Source: Aporrectodea caliginosa
Lineage: Eukaryota > Annelida > Clitellata > Crassiclitellata > Lumbricidae
Length of the DNA stretch: 64,000 nucleotides
Direction: 5' to 3'
NCBI GenBank assembly: GCA_020284085.1
Contig: JACEVL010000426.1
Span: forward strand, 556,001-620,000
The notes below the pieces were generated by a model. That model was not told the origin of the DNA and searched no databases. It saw only the letters and a program-made list of their open reading frames with translations. The translations under genes and the position numbers were made by a program. Shown here in pieces: positions 1-12,700 of this stretch; position 1 is the stretch's first letter, and each line of letters opens with the position of its first letter.

Positions 1-1010
1 CCCAGGCGATATTACAGTATGTCAAGTAAGGGTAAACAAGAGAATAATATAGTGTATGCAGAACTCTAGAAGGTAACAGGTAGGATACACGAGCCAGAAT
101 CCCTATGTTCTTAGCAACCTTAGTGGAAATGTTACTTATGTGATCATTCCAGGTTAAATGTTGGTCAATGTAGACCCCAAGGAATTTGGAAGAATTGACT
201 TGAACAATAGGAATATTGTCAATGGAGAGGATAGAATCAGTAGCAGGGACGGGTTTCCGATGAGATCGGAAAAGGACATAATTAGTTTTTCCCAGGTTAA
301 GAGAAAGTTTATTAGCCTTAAACCATTCCGCCACATGGATAAGTTCAGTGTTGGCAATAGATAGCAGAGACTGGATTGATTTATGAGAGAAAAAACATTG
401 GTGTCATCTGCAAAAAGAATAAAGTTAAGTTGGTCAGATGCATTCGGCAAGTCATTAATGTATAGTAAGAACAGCAGCGGACCCAAAATTGACCCCTGTG
501 GAACACCACATGTAATAACTTTAGTTTTAGATTGACAACCTTTACAGCAAACACATTGGCGTCTCTGATCAAAGTAACTTTTAAACCACAAGAGCGGGAC
601 TCCACGTATTCCATAGTTTTCAAGTTTAGTTAACAGAATAGAATGATCCACCGTATCAAAGGCCTTGGCCAGATCGAAGAAAATACCAAGAGAAAATTTA
701 TTTTCATCGATTGCATTAGCAATCTTATCTTGCATGTCAAGCAGTGCCATTGAGGTGGAATGACCGGATTGAAAACCATGTTGATTGGGATATAAAATAT
801 TCATTTTGTCAATATAGGTATATAAACGTTGGTACATTGATTTTTCAAGGATCTTAGAAAAAAAAGGGAAGGATAGAAATAGGCCTATAGTTAGTGACAT
901 CCTGGCTGTTACCTTGTTTATACACCGGTACAACTTTTGCCATCTTTAAGGAAGAGGGTACAACACCAGTGAGAAAAGAAGAGTTAATAATATCCGATAA
1001 TGGATAATAT
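1..1010 (-). pseudogene. Decayed non-LTR retrotransposon (LINE) reverse transcriptase, open at left edge
   Basis: The minus strand encodes a LINE reverse transcriptase. Visible landmarks in protein order are KVVPVYKQGN and NYRPISILP near 900-950, AFDTVDHSILL (palm motif A), GVPQGSILGPLLFLLYINDL (motif B) and FADDTNVF (catalytic motif C, about 387-410). A frameshift near 385 moves the reading to another frame, where SLLSIANTEL and SKFLGVYIDQHLTW continue the protein. Another break lies near 930, just before NYRPIS. The thumb region (YYSLVYPYL) continues past base 1, so the copy is cut by the window edge. The catalytic FADD is intact, but the frameshifts make this copy inactive. It resembles the nearly intact element at 22-25.6 kb, so it is probably an older member of that clade. 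It lies upstream of the first visible THSD7-type exon, probably inside an intron of that gene. Confidence 0.85.
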
Positions 1011-1158
1011 GATTGCATGGAAAGTGTAAAAATGTTAAATATTAAATTATATGTGAAGTTTATATAAATGTGTAAATTAGAGAGGAGATGTCTCGATGTA
1101 GGTCAGATGCAAATATACCAGACCATGAATTTCAACGATTTTTCTGTTACTCTGTCAG

Positions 1159-1274
1159 GTGTTTAAGTGAATATTCTCCGATTGCATCGCGCAATTGTTC
1201 CGTCGCCTGTCCAGTGGACTGCGTGGTCAGTGTCTTTACCGATTGGTCACCTTGTCCAGTCACCTGCCTCACTG
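1159..1274 (+). CDS. THSD7-type exon 1 of window (TSP1 start)
   Basis: Acceptor follows tctgtcag and the donor is gtcagt. The exon enters in phase 2 and leaves in phase 1. It encodes the end of one TSP1 repeat (CSVACPVDC) and the start of the next (VFTDWSPCPVTC). Confidence 0.8.
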
Positions 1275-4200
1275 GTCAGTTACGCATTGTTTGACAATAG
1301 GCAACCACAAGAGTAGCCTACGTCATTTAAAGTCTGGCAGTAAAACAGTTGCAGAATATGATTGAACGTCTAAATCTAATATTAGCAGCTGGTTAATTTG
1401 CCCTAAGTACATGTGTTACCTATAAGGCAAAACCGATTAGAATTTCAGTCGCGCTTAAGAGCTTAAACGCAGCTGTTAGCAAATGAGTTGAATCAAATTC
1501 TTGCTGTGAAATCAATAAAGTGACGGCGAAGGAAGGTGAGCGACAGAGAGACAGATACAGAGAGACAGATAGACAGATAGAAAGACAGACAGAGAGGAAC
1601 GCATAGTTTAGATACTGGATTCGTCGCATACAATCATAACGATCCATTCTCCATTCTTCTTTGATCCTTGCTTTTGACAGAATATTTTACCTTCTGAACT
1701 TAATTAACTTTAATGTATTCGACGCCTCTGTGATCCAATGGAAATATTTTATCAAACGCATGCATTAGATAATACATTGATAATTAATTAGATTATGCAG
1801 TAGATACACTCATTAGATGTTACAGTAGCGTATTCATATTCTGAGCCTCTGTTAGCAATTTCAGAGCAGTAGCTTTATTACTGGTATCTTTAACTTTTGT
1901 AGATAAGATGAACGTTTTCCCTGAACAGTTCCGACATCGTTTCGTGCTCGAATACCCGGTCCACAGTGGCGTGCAGTGCCCCCACCTGACGGAATCCCAA
2001 CCGTGTACCAGTCTACCCAGATGCATCTCTTACCAGTGGCAGCTATCCGAATGGTCGTCTTGTATCCACGCCAATCCCAGCGACAGATGTGGTCACGGAT
2101 ACAAAACAAGAGGTAACGGCACTTATGCTAATCCTTCGTCTCTCTTTCGTTTAATCCGTTTCTCTGCCCGTCTGTACTTTCTTCCGTTACTGCCCATCTG
2201 TCCTTCCGCCTGTCTCGCTGTCCTTCCGTCTATCCGTGCAACTATCATCCGTCGGTCTGTCTGTCTGTCTGTCCGTCTGTCTGCCCATCTGTCCTTCCAC
2301 CGGTCTCGCTGCCCTTCTCTGTGTCTGTCCATCTATCATTCCGTCAGTCTCTGTTCGTCCGTCCGTCTGTTCGTCTGTCCTTCCATCCTTCTCTCTGTCC
2401 ATCTATCATTCCGTCCGTCCGTCTGTCTGCTGTCCGTCTGTCTGTTCATCTATCAGTCCTTCCGTCTCTGTCCGTCCATTTCTCTGTCCATCTATCGTTC
2501 CGTCCTTCCGTTGATTCGTCATTCCATCAGTCCGACGTGATTGCTGCCTGTTTGTACGTCCGTTCCTCAGTCTCTCTGTCTTTCTGGTTGTCCGTCTCCT
2601 TTTCTGTCTCTTTTATCGTTATCCCACTGTTTTGTCTGCCTTAGTCGTTCGCTGTCTCGATAGCAACGAGGACCTAGCAACGGACAGCAGGTGTCTGTCT
2701 GGAGGCGGAGTCAAACCCATCGTTGCGCAACCATGCCACGTGACATGTGGCCAAGAACCGTGCGTCTTCTCTGATTGGTCGACCTGGAGTCCATGTGCCA
2801 GTCGTTGCCATGGCAATCGAAAACGATCGCGAATGATGGAAGGTTAGCAACGCATGTACTCATGGAGACTCAGACAGAGCATAAGAAGGAGCAGAAGAAG
2901 AAAGAGGAGGAGGAGGAGCGGAGGTGGAGGAGGAGGAGGAGGAAGAGGAGAGGGAGGAGGAGGAGAAGTAGAGGAAGAAGGAAAAGGAGGAGGAAGAGGA
3001 GGAGGTGGTGAAATTAGAGAATACAATAGAAAACGGAGGAGTAGGAAAGAGACAACAATATAATGTGACTTGATTCTAAACCTGGTAGATGAAATGTTGT
3101 TTGCTATTGGAAACGACACTTTTCCATTCTGAGACCTGAGTCTCTCATTATTAACTAATGGTACGTTCGTATACCTTTCCAAACCAAAGATCCTAAAAAT
3201 AGACAATACATGTACGCTGAAACGATCGTGAAATTATCGTCCTCTGAGTAGGCCTCCGTCTCCGACTTATAATATTGCTAGTCTAGTTGTCCAGGAAGAC
3301 AATAAAGCGAGAGGCTTACAATAGAATGAAATTTATTGCGATATGCATAGTAGAATTTTTTTAAATGTGTCAGCCCAGCAGGCGACGAAACAACATCACG
3401 TCAAAACAAACTCTCCGCCAACAACGAAACCGAACAACCAGCAAATCTCAATGAGACCAAATGCGCCTTGTTCGAATAATACGCAACTGCAATGTTCTCC
3501 ACACGGAGAAACAGCGTTGAGAAACTCATAGCAAATCCAATGCGGCCGTAACAACCAAAATATGTAACTAAGTCTCTCTCGAACACAATGGCTATCGATC
3601 TTTATACACTATGCCTATCAACCTTTATAAACTGCTACATATTTTCCCGCCACTACTAACCAGCGTACCATCCCCTAAACCGGAGCACTGGTATACGTCT
3701 GCCGGCTACATGCAACAATATTATATATATAATCCTTGCTTTGCTTATTTTACCTATTATATTTTTTTATTGTTTTCCTTATTTGCAATCTTTTTGTGTA
3801 CTGTGTATCTTGTTGCAGTATGTCAACAAGATTTTCAATTAACGAATATACATATATATATTTATATTAAAGATATGATACACGCATATATATATATAAT
3901 TTCATCGTTGCTATACAATCATCATTAAATTGTGCATAAATGATTATTCTGGGAACAAAGCCGACGTTCTGTTTTGTGTGTTCTTTGATCGTAGGTTTAT
4001 CTGGACGTATTCCCGAATGCTTCCAGCGTGGAACGTATCCCATCGAAGAGACTGAGCCTTGTAACGACTGTCCAGAGTATGTAACGAAGCTGATTGGACT
4101 GTGGTCAGACTGCATACTGGACGCACCGGAAAACTCCGTTGTTTTGTCTCCGGACAATCCCATTGGTCAGATGCGATCAACGTCCACGTATTGTGGCATT

Positions 4201-6694
4201 GGTCGACGCTATCACTCGCTCGTCTGCACGGACTCTCACGGCAGGAATGTCTCCGCACTCACCTGTAACGCTTTCGGTATGCAGCTTCGTTCCGGTCTAA
4301 ATACAAGCTCTGCAGCTATTTCGCTTTATGTAAGGTCTCTCAAGTATAGAACTTGGGATTTCAATTGCCAGACTTCGAGAAAGATGATCGACGGTATTTA
4401 CATGCCATTCGATGCATTGCGCATGATTATTGTGTTAATTCTGGAAGGCAATCTGTTTGCTGGACTCTACGCGTTTGCGGGAGTCAGCCAGTGGTCATTG
4501 TTCTAGTTATCTGAGCACTGTCTGTTTACTGCTTAGTTCTTAGTAAATACCACTGCTAGTGTATGCTGTACTAGTGTGAGCTACCAAAAAGGCGCAGTAT
4601 AAAGTGTCTTGATATTCATCATCAATCAATCAATCTATTTCCTGTAACCAGCATATCACAATTATTGCAGTATACATGTACGTAGTAACTTACATTGATA
4701 GTGGTTACCAAGGGAAGACCCAGAAGGGATTAAGAATCCCGCTAATATAGGGCCACCATAACATTGGCACAATGGCATATTACTAATGCATTTGCCTTTA
4801 GCAATCTGTCCAGGGTTCTAATCACACGTGCCTCATGACAAACTGACAATCCATAGAACCCCTACGAAGAGGTTCTTCGGTGAAGTCTGCTCTTAATAAT
4901 AACTATTATTGTTAACAGTGTTAATTAAATTGTATCAAACTGCGCGACCTCTGCTGTCTCTGTTACGCTTCGTCACAAGGACATCCGACATACCCTGTGC
5001 ACTCTATGAACTCTGAACATCCATGCTATCTCCAGCTGTCGACGGGAATCCGTTGGTTGGTTCCTCGTGCATGGGTGGACCTGCCACTGGTGACTCAGCT
5101 TAGCCTACAGTGCATTGTTTTGCTAACTGATGTAATAAAATATTCGTTCGTAAAGACATTAACATCACGAAGGCTACCGAAGAGAGCGCCTCTGAGTAGA
5201 TATCTTGAAGGGGCATTATATAAATGTTCAATTACATAACATTACATTACATATGCGTCCTATTGAGCGTAGGCCTATTCTACTGGTGATAAACTGTTCT
5301 TTATCAGACAACATGGAGGAGATGTGCTTCATCCCTTGTCGTCGTGACTGTCAGCTGAGTTCGTGGACTGCATGGAGTACATGTGAGACGGGACAGAGAT
5401 GCGGCAATGGAGAACGCAGACGATCTCGCTATCTGATCGACACGAGCCTTGATGGAGGAAGAGACTGTCCCCCGCTCGTTGACGGAGAAGTAGGGGCAAC
5501 GAATATATCAAATAAATAAATGATTAATTAATTAAACAAGAGATAAAGAAATAATTAAAAGAAATCTTAGGCCTATAATAAAAGAAACACTCAATGAATA
5601 GGCCCTACTCAAAAGATGAAATTAAAATAATATAAAAATAAAATCTAAATAAATATTAAGAAGCAATTAAATACTTCATCAAGCAATTAAATAATTAAGC
5701 AAACAATGGAAATTTTTTATTCAGTATGATTTAGTACATAACCTTAATTAGACTTACCTAACTAGATAGCTTTAATGTTTCAACTGCTCATAATCAGTTC
5801 ATTCTGACACACATGGTTCAATGAATATAAATTAAGGCTGGGATAAACAAACCAATAAACGAAAACCAAAGCACTTTAAAATAATCATAATCTTACTTGT
5901 TCCAATTGCCTATGACTTCTATGACACCAGCATTTTTCTCCAGAGATACAGAACTGTGAAGGAAACCTAAGTCATTATTTAATGTGCAATCCAATGATCC
6001 AGTGTGGTATGTATGTATGTATGTATGTAGGAGCACTTGTTATAGCGCCCCTTCAAGATTTCTACTCAGAGGCGCTCCCGACTACAGCGCAGACACTGAA
6101 TCGGAGTTTCACGCCGGAGCGCATGAGCAATTGCGAGTGAAGGACTTGCCCAGGGTCCCTACGCGGCGGCTTGAGGTGGATTCGAACCCGCAACCCTCCG
6201 GCTGCAAGGCACCGAACATACCCTACACCACCGCGCCCCACAATGATCCAGTGTGGTATCCAATGATCCAGTGTGGTGTCCAATGATCCAGTGTGGTATC
6301 CAATGATCCAGTGTGGTATCCAATGATCCAGTGTGGTATCCAATGATCCAGTGTGGTATCCAATGATCCAATGTACCTAATGCATCCAATGATGCTTCAG
6401 ATGGTCATTTGTATCATAGACCTATTCTCAATCAGCTACTGACAAGTGGCGCCATAGAAACTACATGTATTTGATTTTAGTACTATTTGTGGTTTGTTTG
6501 TCGTAGGAATATCAGACGCTGCCGTGCCATGTGTCGTGCGAGGAGTACATTTGGTTGGCGGGAGACTGGAGTATTTGTACGACACTAAACGGTCTTTCCA
6601 GTGTACAATGCGGTGCTGAAATTCAGTCAAGAAGTGTCAAGTAAGAACTCTATTATTATTTCTTGTTTCTATATATATATATATATATATATAT

Positions 6695-6730
<36 letters not shown>

Positions 6731-9700
6731 CTACTTACCGAAGAAAGACTAGATGGGGATGGTACTATATATTTAAGAGAAGATAGCTTAGATACTTCAT
6801 ATAAATACCCTGAACGAATAAACGTAAGCTTTCTAATGTACGAATGAGCGCATGAACGAAGGTCGCGACCAATAACTTAATTATGACACAATTATCGGGA
6901 CCTGCGAAGCTTCGATATTCGATTTGAAACTGAATCGGACGGCAGTATTCGATTCGATTCGAAAATGACGTCAAGATTAAAAAAAATGATTAGCCCTTAA
7001 TGTGCCTTGTTGTAAACTAACTGTTTAATTGCTTACTCCTAGTGGATTGGTTGTTGAACGTGAGCTTTACGAACACTCCGACCCAGTGTGATTCTCCTTA
7101 CAGATTTTATTTTAGTTATAGTTACAGTTATAATTAATGTTTCTTTATTTTAGTTATAGTTATAGTTATAGTTAGTATTATTTTTTAGTTGTAGTTATAG
7201 TTATAGTTAATGGATTTTTATTTTAGTTAATTTTAGTTACTACTTAGTTACAATAATTAAGGCTATAAGCAAAATTGTGCGTATTAACACGATGTTTCAC
7301 AATTTGCTCAGAGCTTTGAAAACCTTTGATGCATGGGTGCATTCAGCTTCACGAATACACGAGTTTCCAAAGTAACTGACAAATTGCATTATAAAAATAT
7401 TTCATTTTTCGTTCTCATTTATGTCGAATTGTCCATATTGCACTTCCTATTTTTATTTTTTGTATTAACGAAAATAAAGATGAATTTCCGTTATTGTTAT
7501 TTTCGTTATAGTTATAGTTATAGTTAATGATATTTTTAGTTATAGTTATAGTTATCGTTAACGAAATCATTTTATTTTCGTTAACGAACATTTTCGTTAT
7601 CGTTATCGTTAACGAGAATCACACTGCTCCGACCCGTCATTCTGCGCTCATTTGTCACCTCAACTCTCATTATGCGTCTTAGAGCTATTCGCATATCTGT
7701 TTCATCATCTACCTTCACCTCAATTGTCCATGCTTTTGTCTGTTCTCGAATTGACTATTGTAATTTTCTTGTTGTTGGCTTACCCAAGGTTCGTCTATCT
7801 CCTCTTCAGTCCGTACTGAATGCTGCTGCCAGACTTATAGCTCGCCTCCCTCGATTCTCTCACATCTCTACATTTATGGCTGAACAACTTCAATGGCTAA
7901 CTCTCTCTGTGCGCGTCCAATTTAAAGTTCTCATTCTCATGCTCAAATTTCAACTTGGTCTTGCTCCAAAATATCTTTGTCACCAAATTCTCCGCCCCTC
8001 TCTGCCACGTCAAAGCGTCCTCTCAGATCCTCTGACCGGCTTGACCTTTTCGTTCCCCGTGTTAGTACCACAATGGCTCAATCCAGATCCTTTGTGTCCA
8101 TAGGTCCCTCTCTATGGAATAGACTTCCTCCTTCTCTACGCTCTACAATAATCTTTAGTAGCATCTCTTCCTCTTTTCTCTCATCTTAAAACCTTCCTTT
8201 TTCTCGGAGTACCTCGCACTGGGAGAGCTTAGAAAGGCTTATGCCACGAGAAGCGCTTTATAAATGATCAAATACAATACAATACAATACAATTTACAAC
8301 ATTTTCGAACCGGTTTCGGTGGTTTTCTTACCATTGACGTATATATTGGTCTTACTAAATAGTCCTCGATAAATAATTATAGCTTCTGCAGTGTTTTAGT
8401 TGTGAAAAAGAGCTGATACTTACTAAAGCGCCTTTAAGTACCTCACAAAAGTGCTGTTTGCACCAGTTCAAATGATCTTAAATAGAATTAAGAACATAAG
8501 TGTCACAAGCAAGAAAACAATGTGCAGAAACTAGAAGAACCTCCTCCAAGTGACTGCGGGAGCTCGCTAGTCGTGATTCTTCTAATCATCTGAGCACTGT
8601 TCGCTTATTCGCTTTTGTTCTTAATGACTCAACATCATCTCTGCTGGATCAGGCAACGTTTGTGTGAGATACTAGACACTTTAACGACGACAGTATACTA
8701 AACGTGACTTGGAAACCAATACAGTTCGTGGCTAAAGTGTTTAAAAGACACTATAGTGTATACGTGTCAGGGATTGGCCGACATACATGGCATTACATAC
8801 AATTGCACATAAGTTTACGTTAAGAATGAGATGAGATGAGAGAGGCCTGTATTTCACAGTGAGTTTACTGAAAGAGAGACAGAGAGCGAAGTGAAAGTGA
8901 AGTCAATGGAATGTTTGTTTTAATTCGTAGATGTGTTCGATTATCAGAGGACGGGGAAGCGACGGAGATCAACGAAAGGCTTTGCGACAAGAAGACTAAA
9001 CCACACGATACGAACGACTGTCATATTCCCTGCCCCGGTCAGTGCGTCGTCAGCGCCTGGTCAGAGTGGACAAAATGCCCAGAGGTAGGCCTATTTAATC
9101 CAATCTATGTACGTGTGTATGTGCACTTGTTATAGCGCCCCTTCAAAATTTCTACTCAGAGGCGCTCCCGACTGTAGCGGACACTGAATCGGAGTTTCAC
9201 GCACAAAATGCATGAGCAATAGAGGGATCTTAGGACTTGCCCAAATTGCCTACGCGGCTCTTGAGGTGTCTTCGAACCCGCAACCCTCCGGCTGCTAAGG
9301 CACCAAACATACCCTCCTACAACACCGCGTTGTATAATCTATTCTAATCTATTGTATTCTAATCCAAGCCAATCTAATGACTTGTGTAGCGATATCATAA
9401 TTACATAAAATGCATCAATAGAGGGAATCTTATCTTTTAAAAATTGCTTATCTACCATAGGCTGTCTCTGTGTCTTGGCGGACTGATCTAAGGGATGTTG
9501 ACCCTGATGGAAAGTGTTGCATAGTCTATGCATTGTTCATAGTAATTGTAATCAAATCAATGTATATTTTATAGCGCATCATGAGAAACTCATAAGAGGA
9601 AGCTCCTGACCTGACAGCACCAAACCACGATGGAAAATAATGGTTTTCAGACGCATTGCGGAAAAGTGGTAAAGAATGACTGAGAAGTTCATAATGGAGG

Positions 9701-12700
9701 CTGCTAGGCAACATGGTTCAGAAAGATGGACCGTTCACAGAGAAGCTTTTATTGAGCATTGTGGAAGTTCATTGCGGAAGCTCACTGTTCATAGTCTCTG
9801 CATATTTACATGCATATATAAATACACATATATGCCTACTTACAACATGTACATGCATACATATATGCATCATATATATATACGTACATTCATGGTGCAA
9901 TGACGACGCTAATAATACATTCATCTTATTATGAGACGTCTTCGATATTAACTCATGAGTCAATATATTACGTGCTAGGGGAAGCTAGCTCTTAGAAGCA
10001 GGGAACTACTCGATCAAAATACAAAAGTAATCTAATGTATGAAATGCAATTTAATAACAGGTAAATGAAAATGTAATAATAAAATATAGATGCGAAACCA
10101 ACAACGAACACACCGAAAACGAAACAAAATTCTTACACTGAAATTCCAAGAAAATTAATGTTCACCAGCCACGCAGCGATCCGAGTAAGACAATGGTTCC
10201 CAGATCGAAAGCGTTGCTAGTTTATAAAGACTTTCCCCGAGTGAGTATGGTCACGTGGTCCATCCAGGTGCAAAAGATAGGACACCAATTTGGCAGAATC
10301 GACCGAAAAGGACTCCCACCCTGGCGCCATGGGCTAACCTGACCGTAACACAGATTGCTTCGACCGGAAACCATAACCTTATCCGATAAGATACAAACTC
10401 TGTCGGGGATCAAGACAAACACCTTTCATATTAAGGGGAAAAGCTACCCACGTTAAATACCAGAATATTTATGCAGCGCCAGGTATCTTTACCAGAGCAC
10501 CATTATATCAGGGATGGGCAAATTGGTATATTTTTTCGTTTATTCAAACAATTCCGGTTGACATTACCCCCGCAACCGTATGTGTTACATTTGATTGAGC
10601 TGCAATTATCAGATTTCGCGCGGAACTAGTGTTAATTAAGCACTTAGCGCCAAATGACACTCTCAGATTTCGCGCGGAACTAGTGTTAATTAATTGGCAC
10701 TTAGCGCCTATTGACACTCTCAGACAGCGGAACTGTTAATTAATTGGCACTTAGCGCCTATTGACACTTAGAACAAGTAATATAATTATTATATATATTA
10801 TTATATAATAATTATTGTAATTAATCAATAACAATATAATTAATTATTATAAAATTATATAATATTAATATATATTATTATTAATATAATTATATAAATA
10901 CCTATGTACATGTGTATATATTATATTATATATATATATAATTTAATAATTATATATTATATAATAATAATATAATTATAACAATTAATATAATATATTA
11001 ATATTATATATTATACATATAATTATAATAAATAATTAATATATTTATTAGTGTACATATTATATATTATTTTAATAATTATATTACTATATTAATTAAT
11101 AAATATTATTATAATTAATTATATTATAGTTATAATTAATCTAATTGCCAATTATAATTATTATGTTATCCAATGCGCTATCGGGCCCCCACGGGGGGGC
11201 AACGGGGGGTAATGTCCTACGGGGGTAATGGTCGGGGGTAATGGCGGGGGTAATGTCGGGGGTAATGGCGGGGGTAATGGCAGGGGAGTAATGGGCCATT
11301 AAAGTCCTAGATGGGCAAATTACTCAGGAAAATGTAAGTGAATTACAAATTACGAAAATTACTTTGGGACATGAAATATAATTTCAAATGACAAAATACA
11401 TGGGAAAAATTAATTGAATTACAAATTTCAAATTACGTGATTTCAAGTAATTTCAATGTATGTAATTTCAATTACTACCATCCCTGATTATAGACATATA
11501 TGCTATGCATATATGCATGAATGCATAGTCATACACATGTACGTATGGCAGCGTGGCTCCAGGTCTATGATCGATGCCATCCATTGTCTTTTAGCAATGC
11601 CAGAGCCACACCCGTCGTCACAGAAGTCGTTCCATCATTCGTCATCCGGATCCAAACTCCAACTTCCTGTGTCCGTCACTCGAGGAGATCGAGAGATGCG
11701 ACCTGGAGCCACGCTGCCATACGTACACGGTCCGCTGGACCGACTGGGGTCCATGCATCCCTCACCAGAACCTCACCTGCGGATCTGGACTTAGGCAACG
11801 ATTCAGCGAATGCCTTCGAAGTGATGGCAGCGTCGTTTCAAAAGACTTCTGCCAACAGGTTAACAAAAATAGATTGCTAATGATCTCAGACTCTGCTTGT
11901 ACCATCAGACGCATGCATCTGTTGTCAGTTACCTCAGCAAATGCATAGACAACATATTATGCTAGACATTTCGGGTGCACTTGGACTCATTCTATATCAT
12001 TTTTAGACATACTTAATTATGTTCGGATACTCAAACAGCCGTCAACTGCGATGCGCTCTGCAATCATTCACCTGTTTAAATGACACGTTCGAAATGTCTG
12101 CTAGTTGATCACTAGCGTCATAAATTCAACTGAGGCCAAGAGTATTCAAGAGTTTTTGCTTTAGTCTTTTCAGAGCCCACTTTCAGGCGTTCATGTCACT
12201 CCGTATAAGAGGCCACGAATAGCCCACCACGTTGACCATTGAAACGTGGTAAGTATGAGACTCAATATAAGACCTTTGCTTAATATCTGCTTAGTTTTAT
12301 GCCAGTTGGTGTATTAAGATTTCGTATGCCAGATAAAACAGATAAAATGTGATTTGATTTTGTGGTTTAGCATCATTCGAGTGATCTGGATCAGGCAAGC
12401 GTCGAACCCTGCACCAGTCCATGTCCAGTCGACTGCGTTGTCTCCGAATGGTCACTCTGGTCATCATGCTCGGCAACCTGTGGTCTTGGTCAGTTCTCGG
12501 TTACATCTATATTCGCATAGACATATGCATATATTATATAATATGGCGTGTCATGTGCATACAGATACAATATATATAATTATATATCACAGGCTATATT
12601 CACGCTCCGTACGTAAGTCACTGCCCAAGTTGTGTGCAAAGGAAATTTAATAAGGTTTACAGTGTTAATATGACTCTATGAAATTATGGTCATATTCAAC

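Larger units (their letters stand above)
10509..11486. mobile_element. Probable hAT-like non-autonomous element
   Basis: The left end cagggatgggcaaatt is mirrored by the right end ending ccatccctg. An attata word flanks both sides (10502-10507 and 11487-11492), but a clean 8 bp duplication is not aligned. The interior has a 55 bp tandem repeat, a long AT tract and a G-rich array, and no ORF. The cagggatgg terminus fits hAT elements. Confidence 0.65.

Noticed and set aside
1..1010. Retroviral or LTR polymerase
   Set aside because: Motif order and FADD with LINE-type flanks match non-LTR retrotransposons; no protease, RNase H, integrase or LTRs.
11456..11880. Two overlapping open frames of 112 and 119 codons
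   Set aside because: Out of phase with the THSD7-type exon 8, whose frame gives the cysteine and tryptophan pattern.
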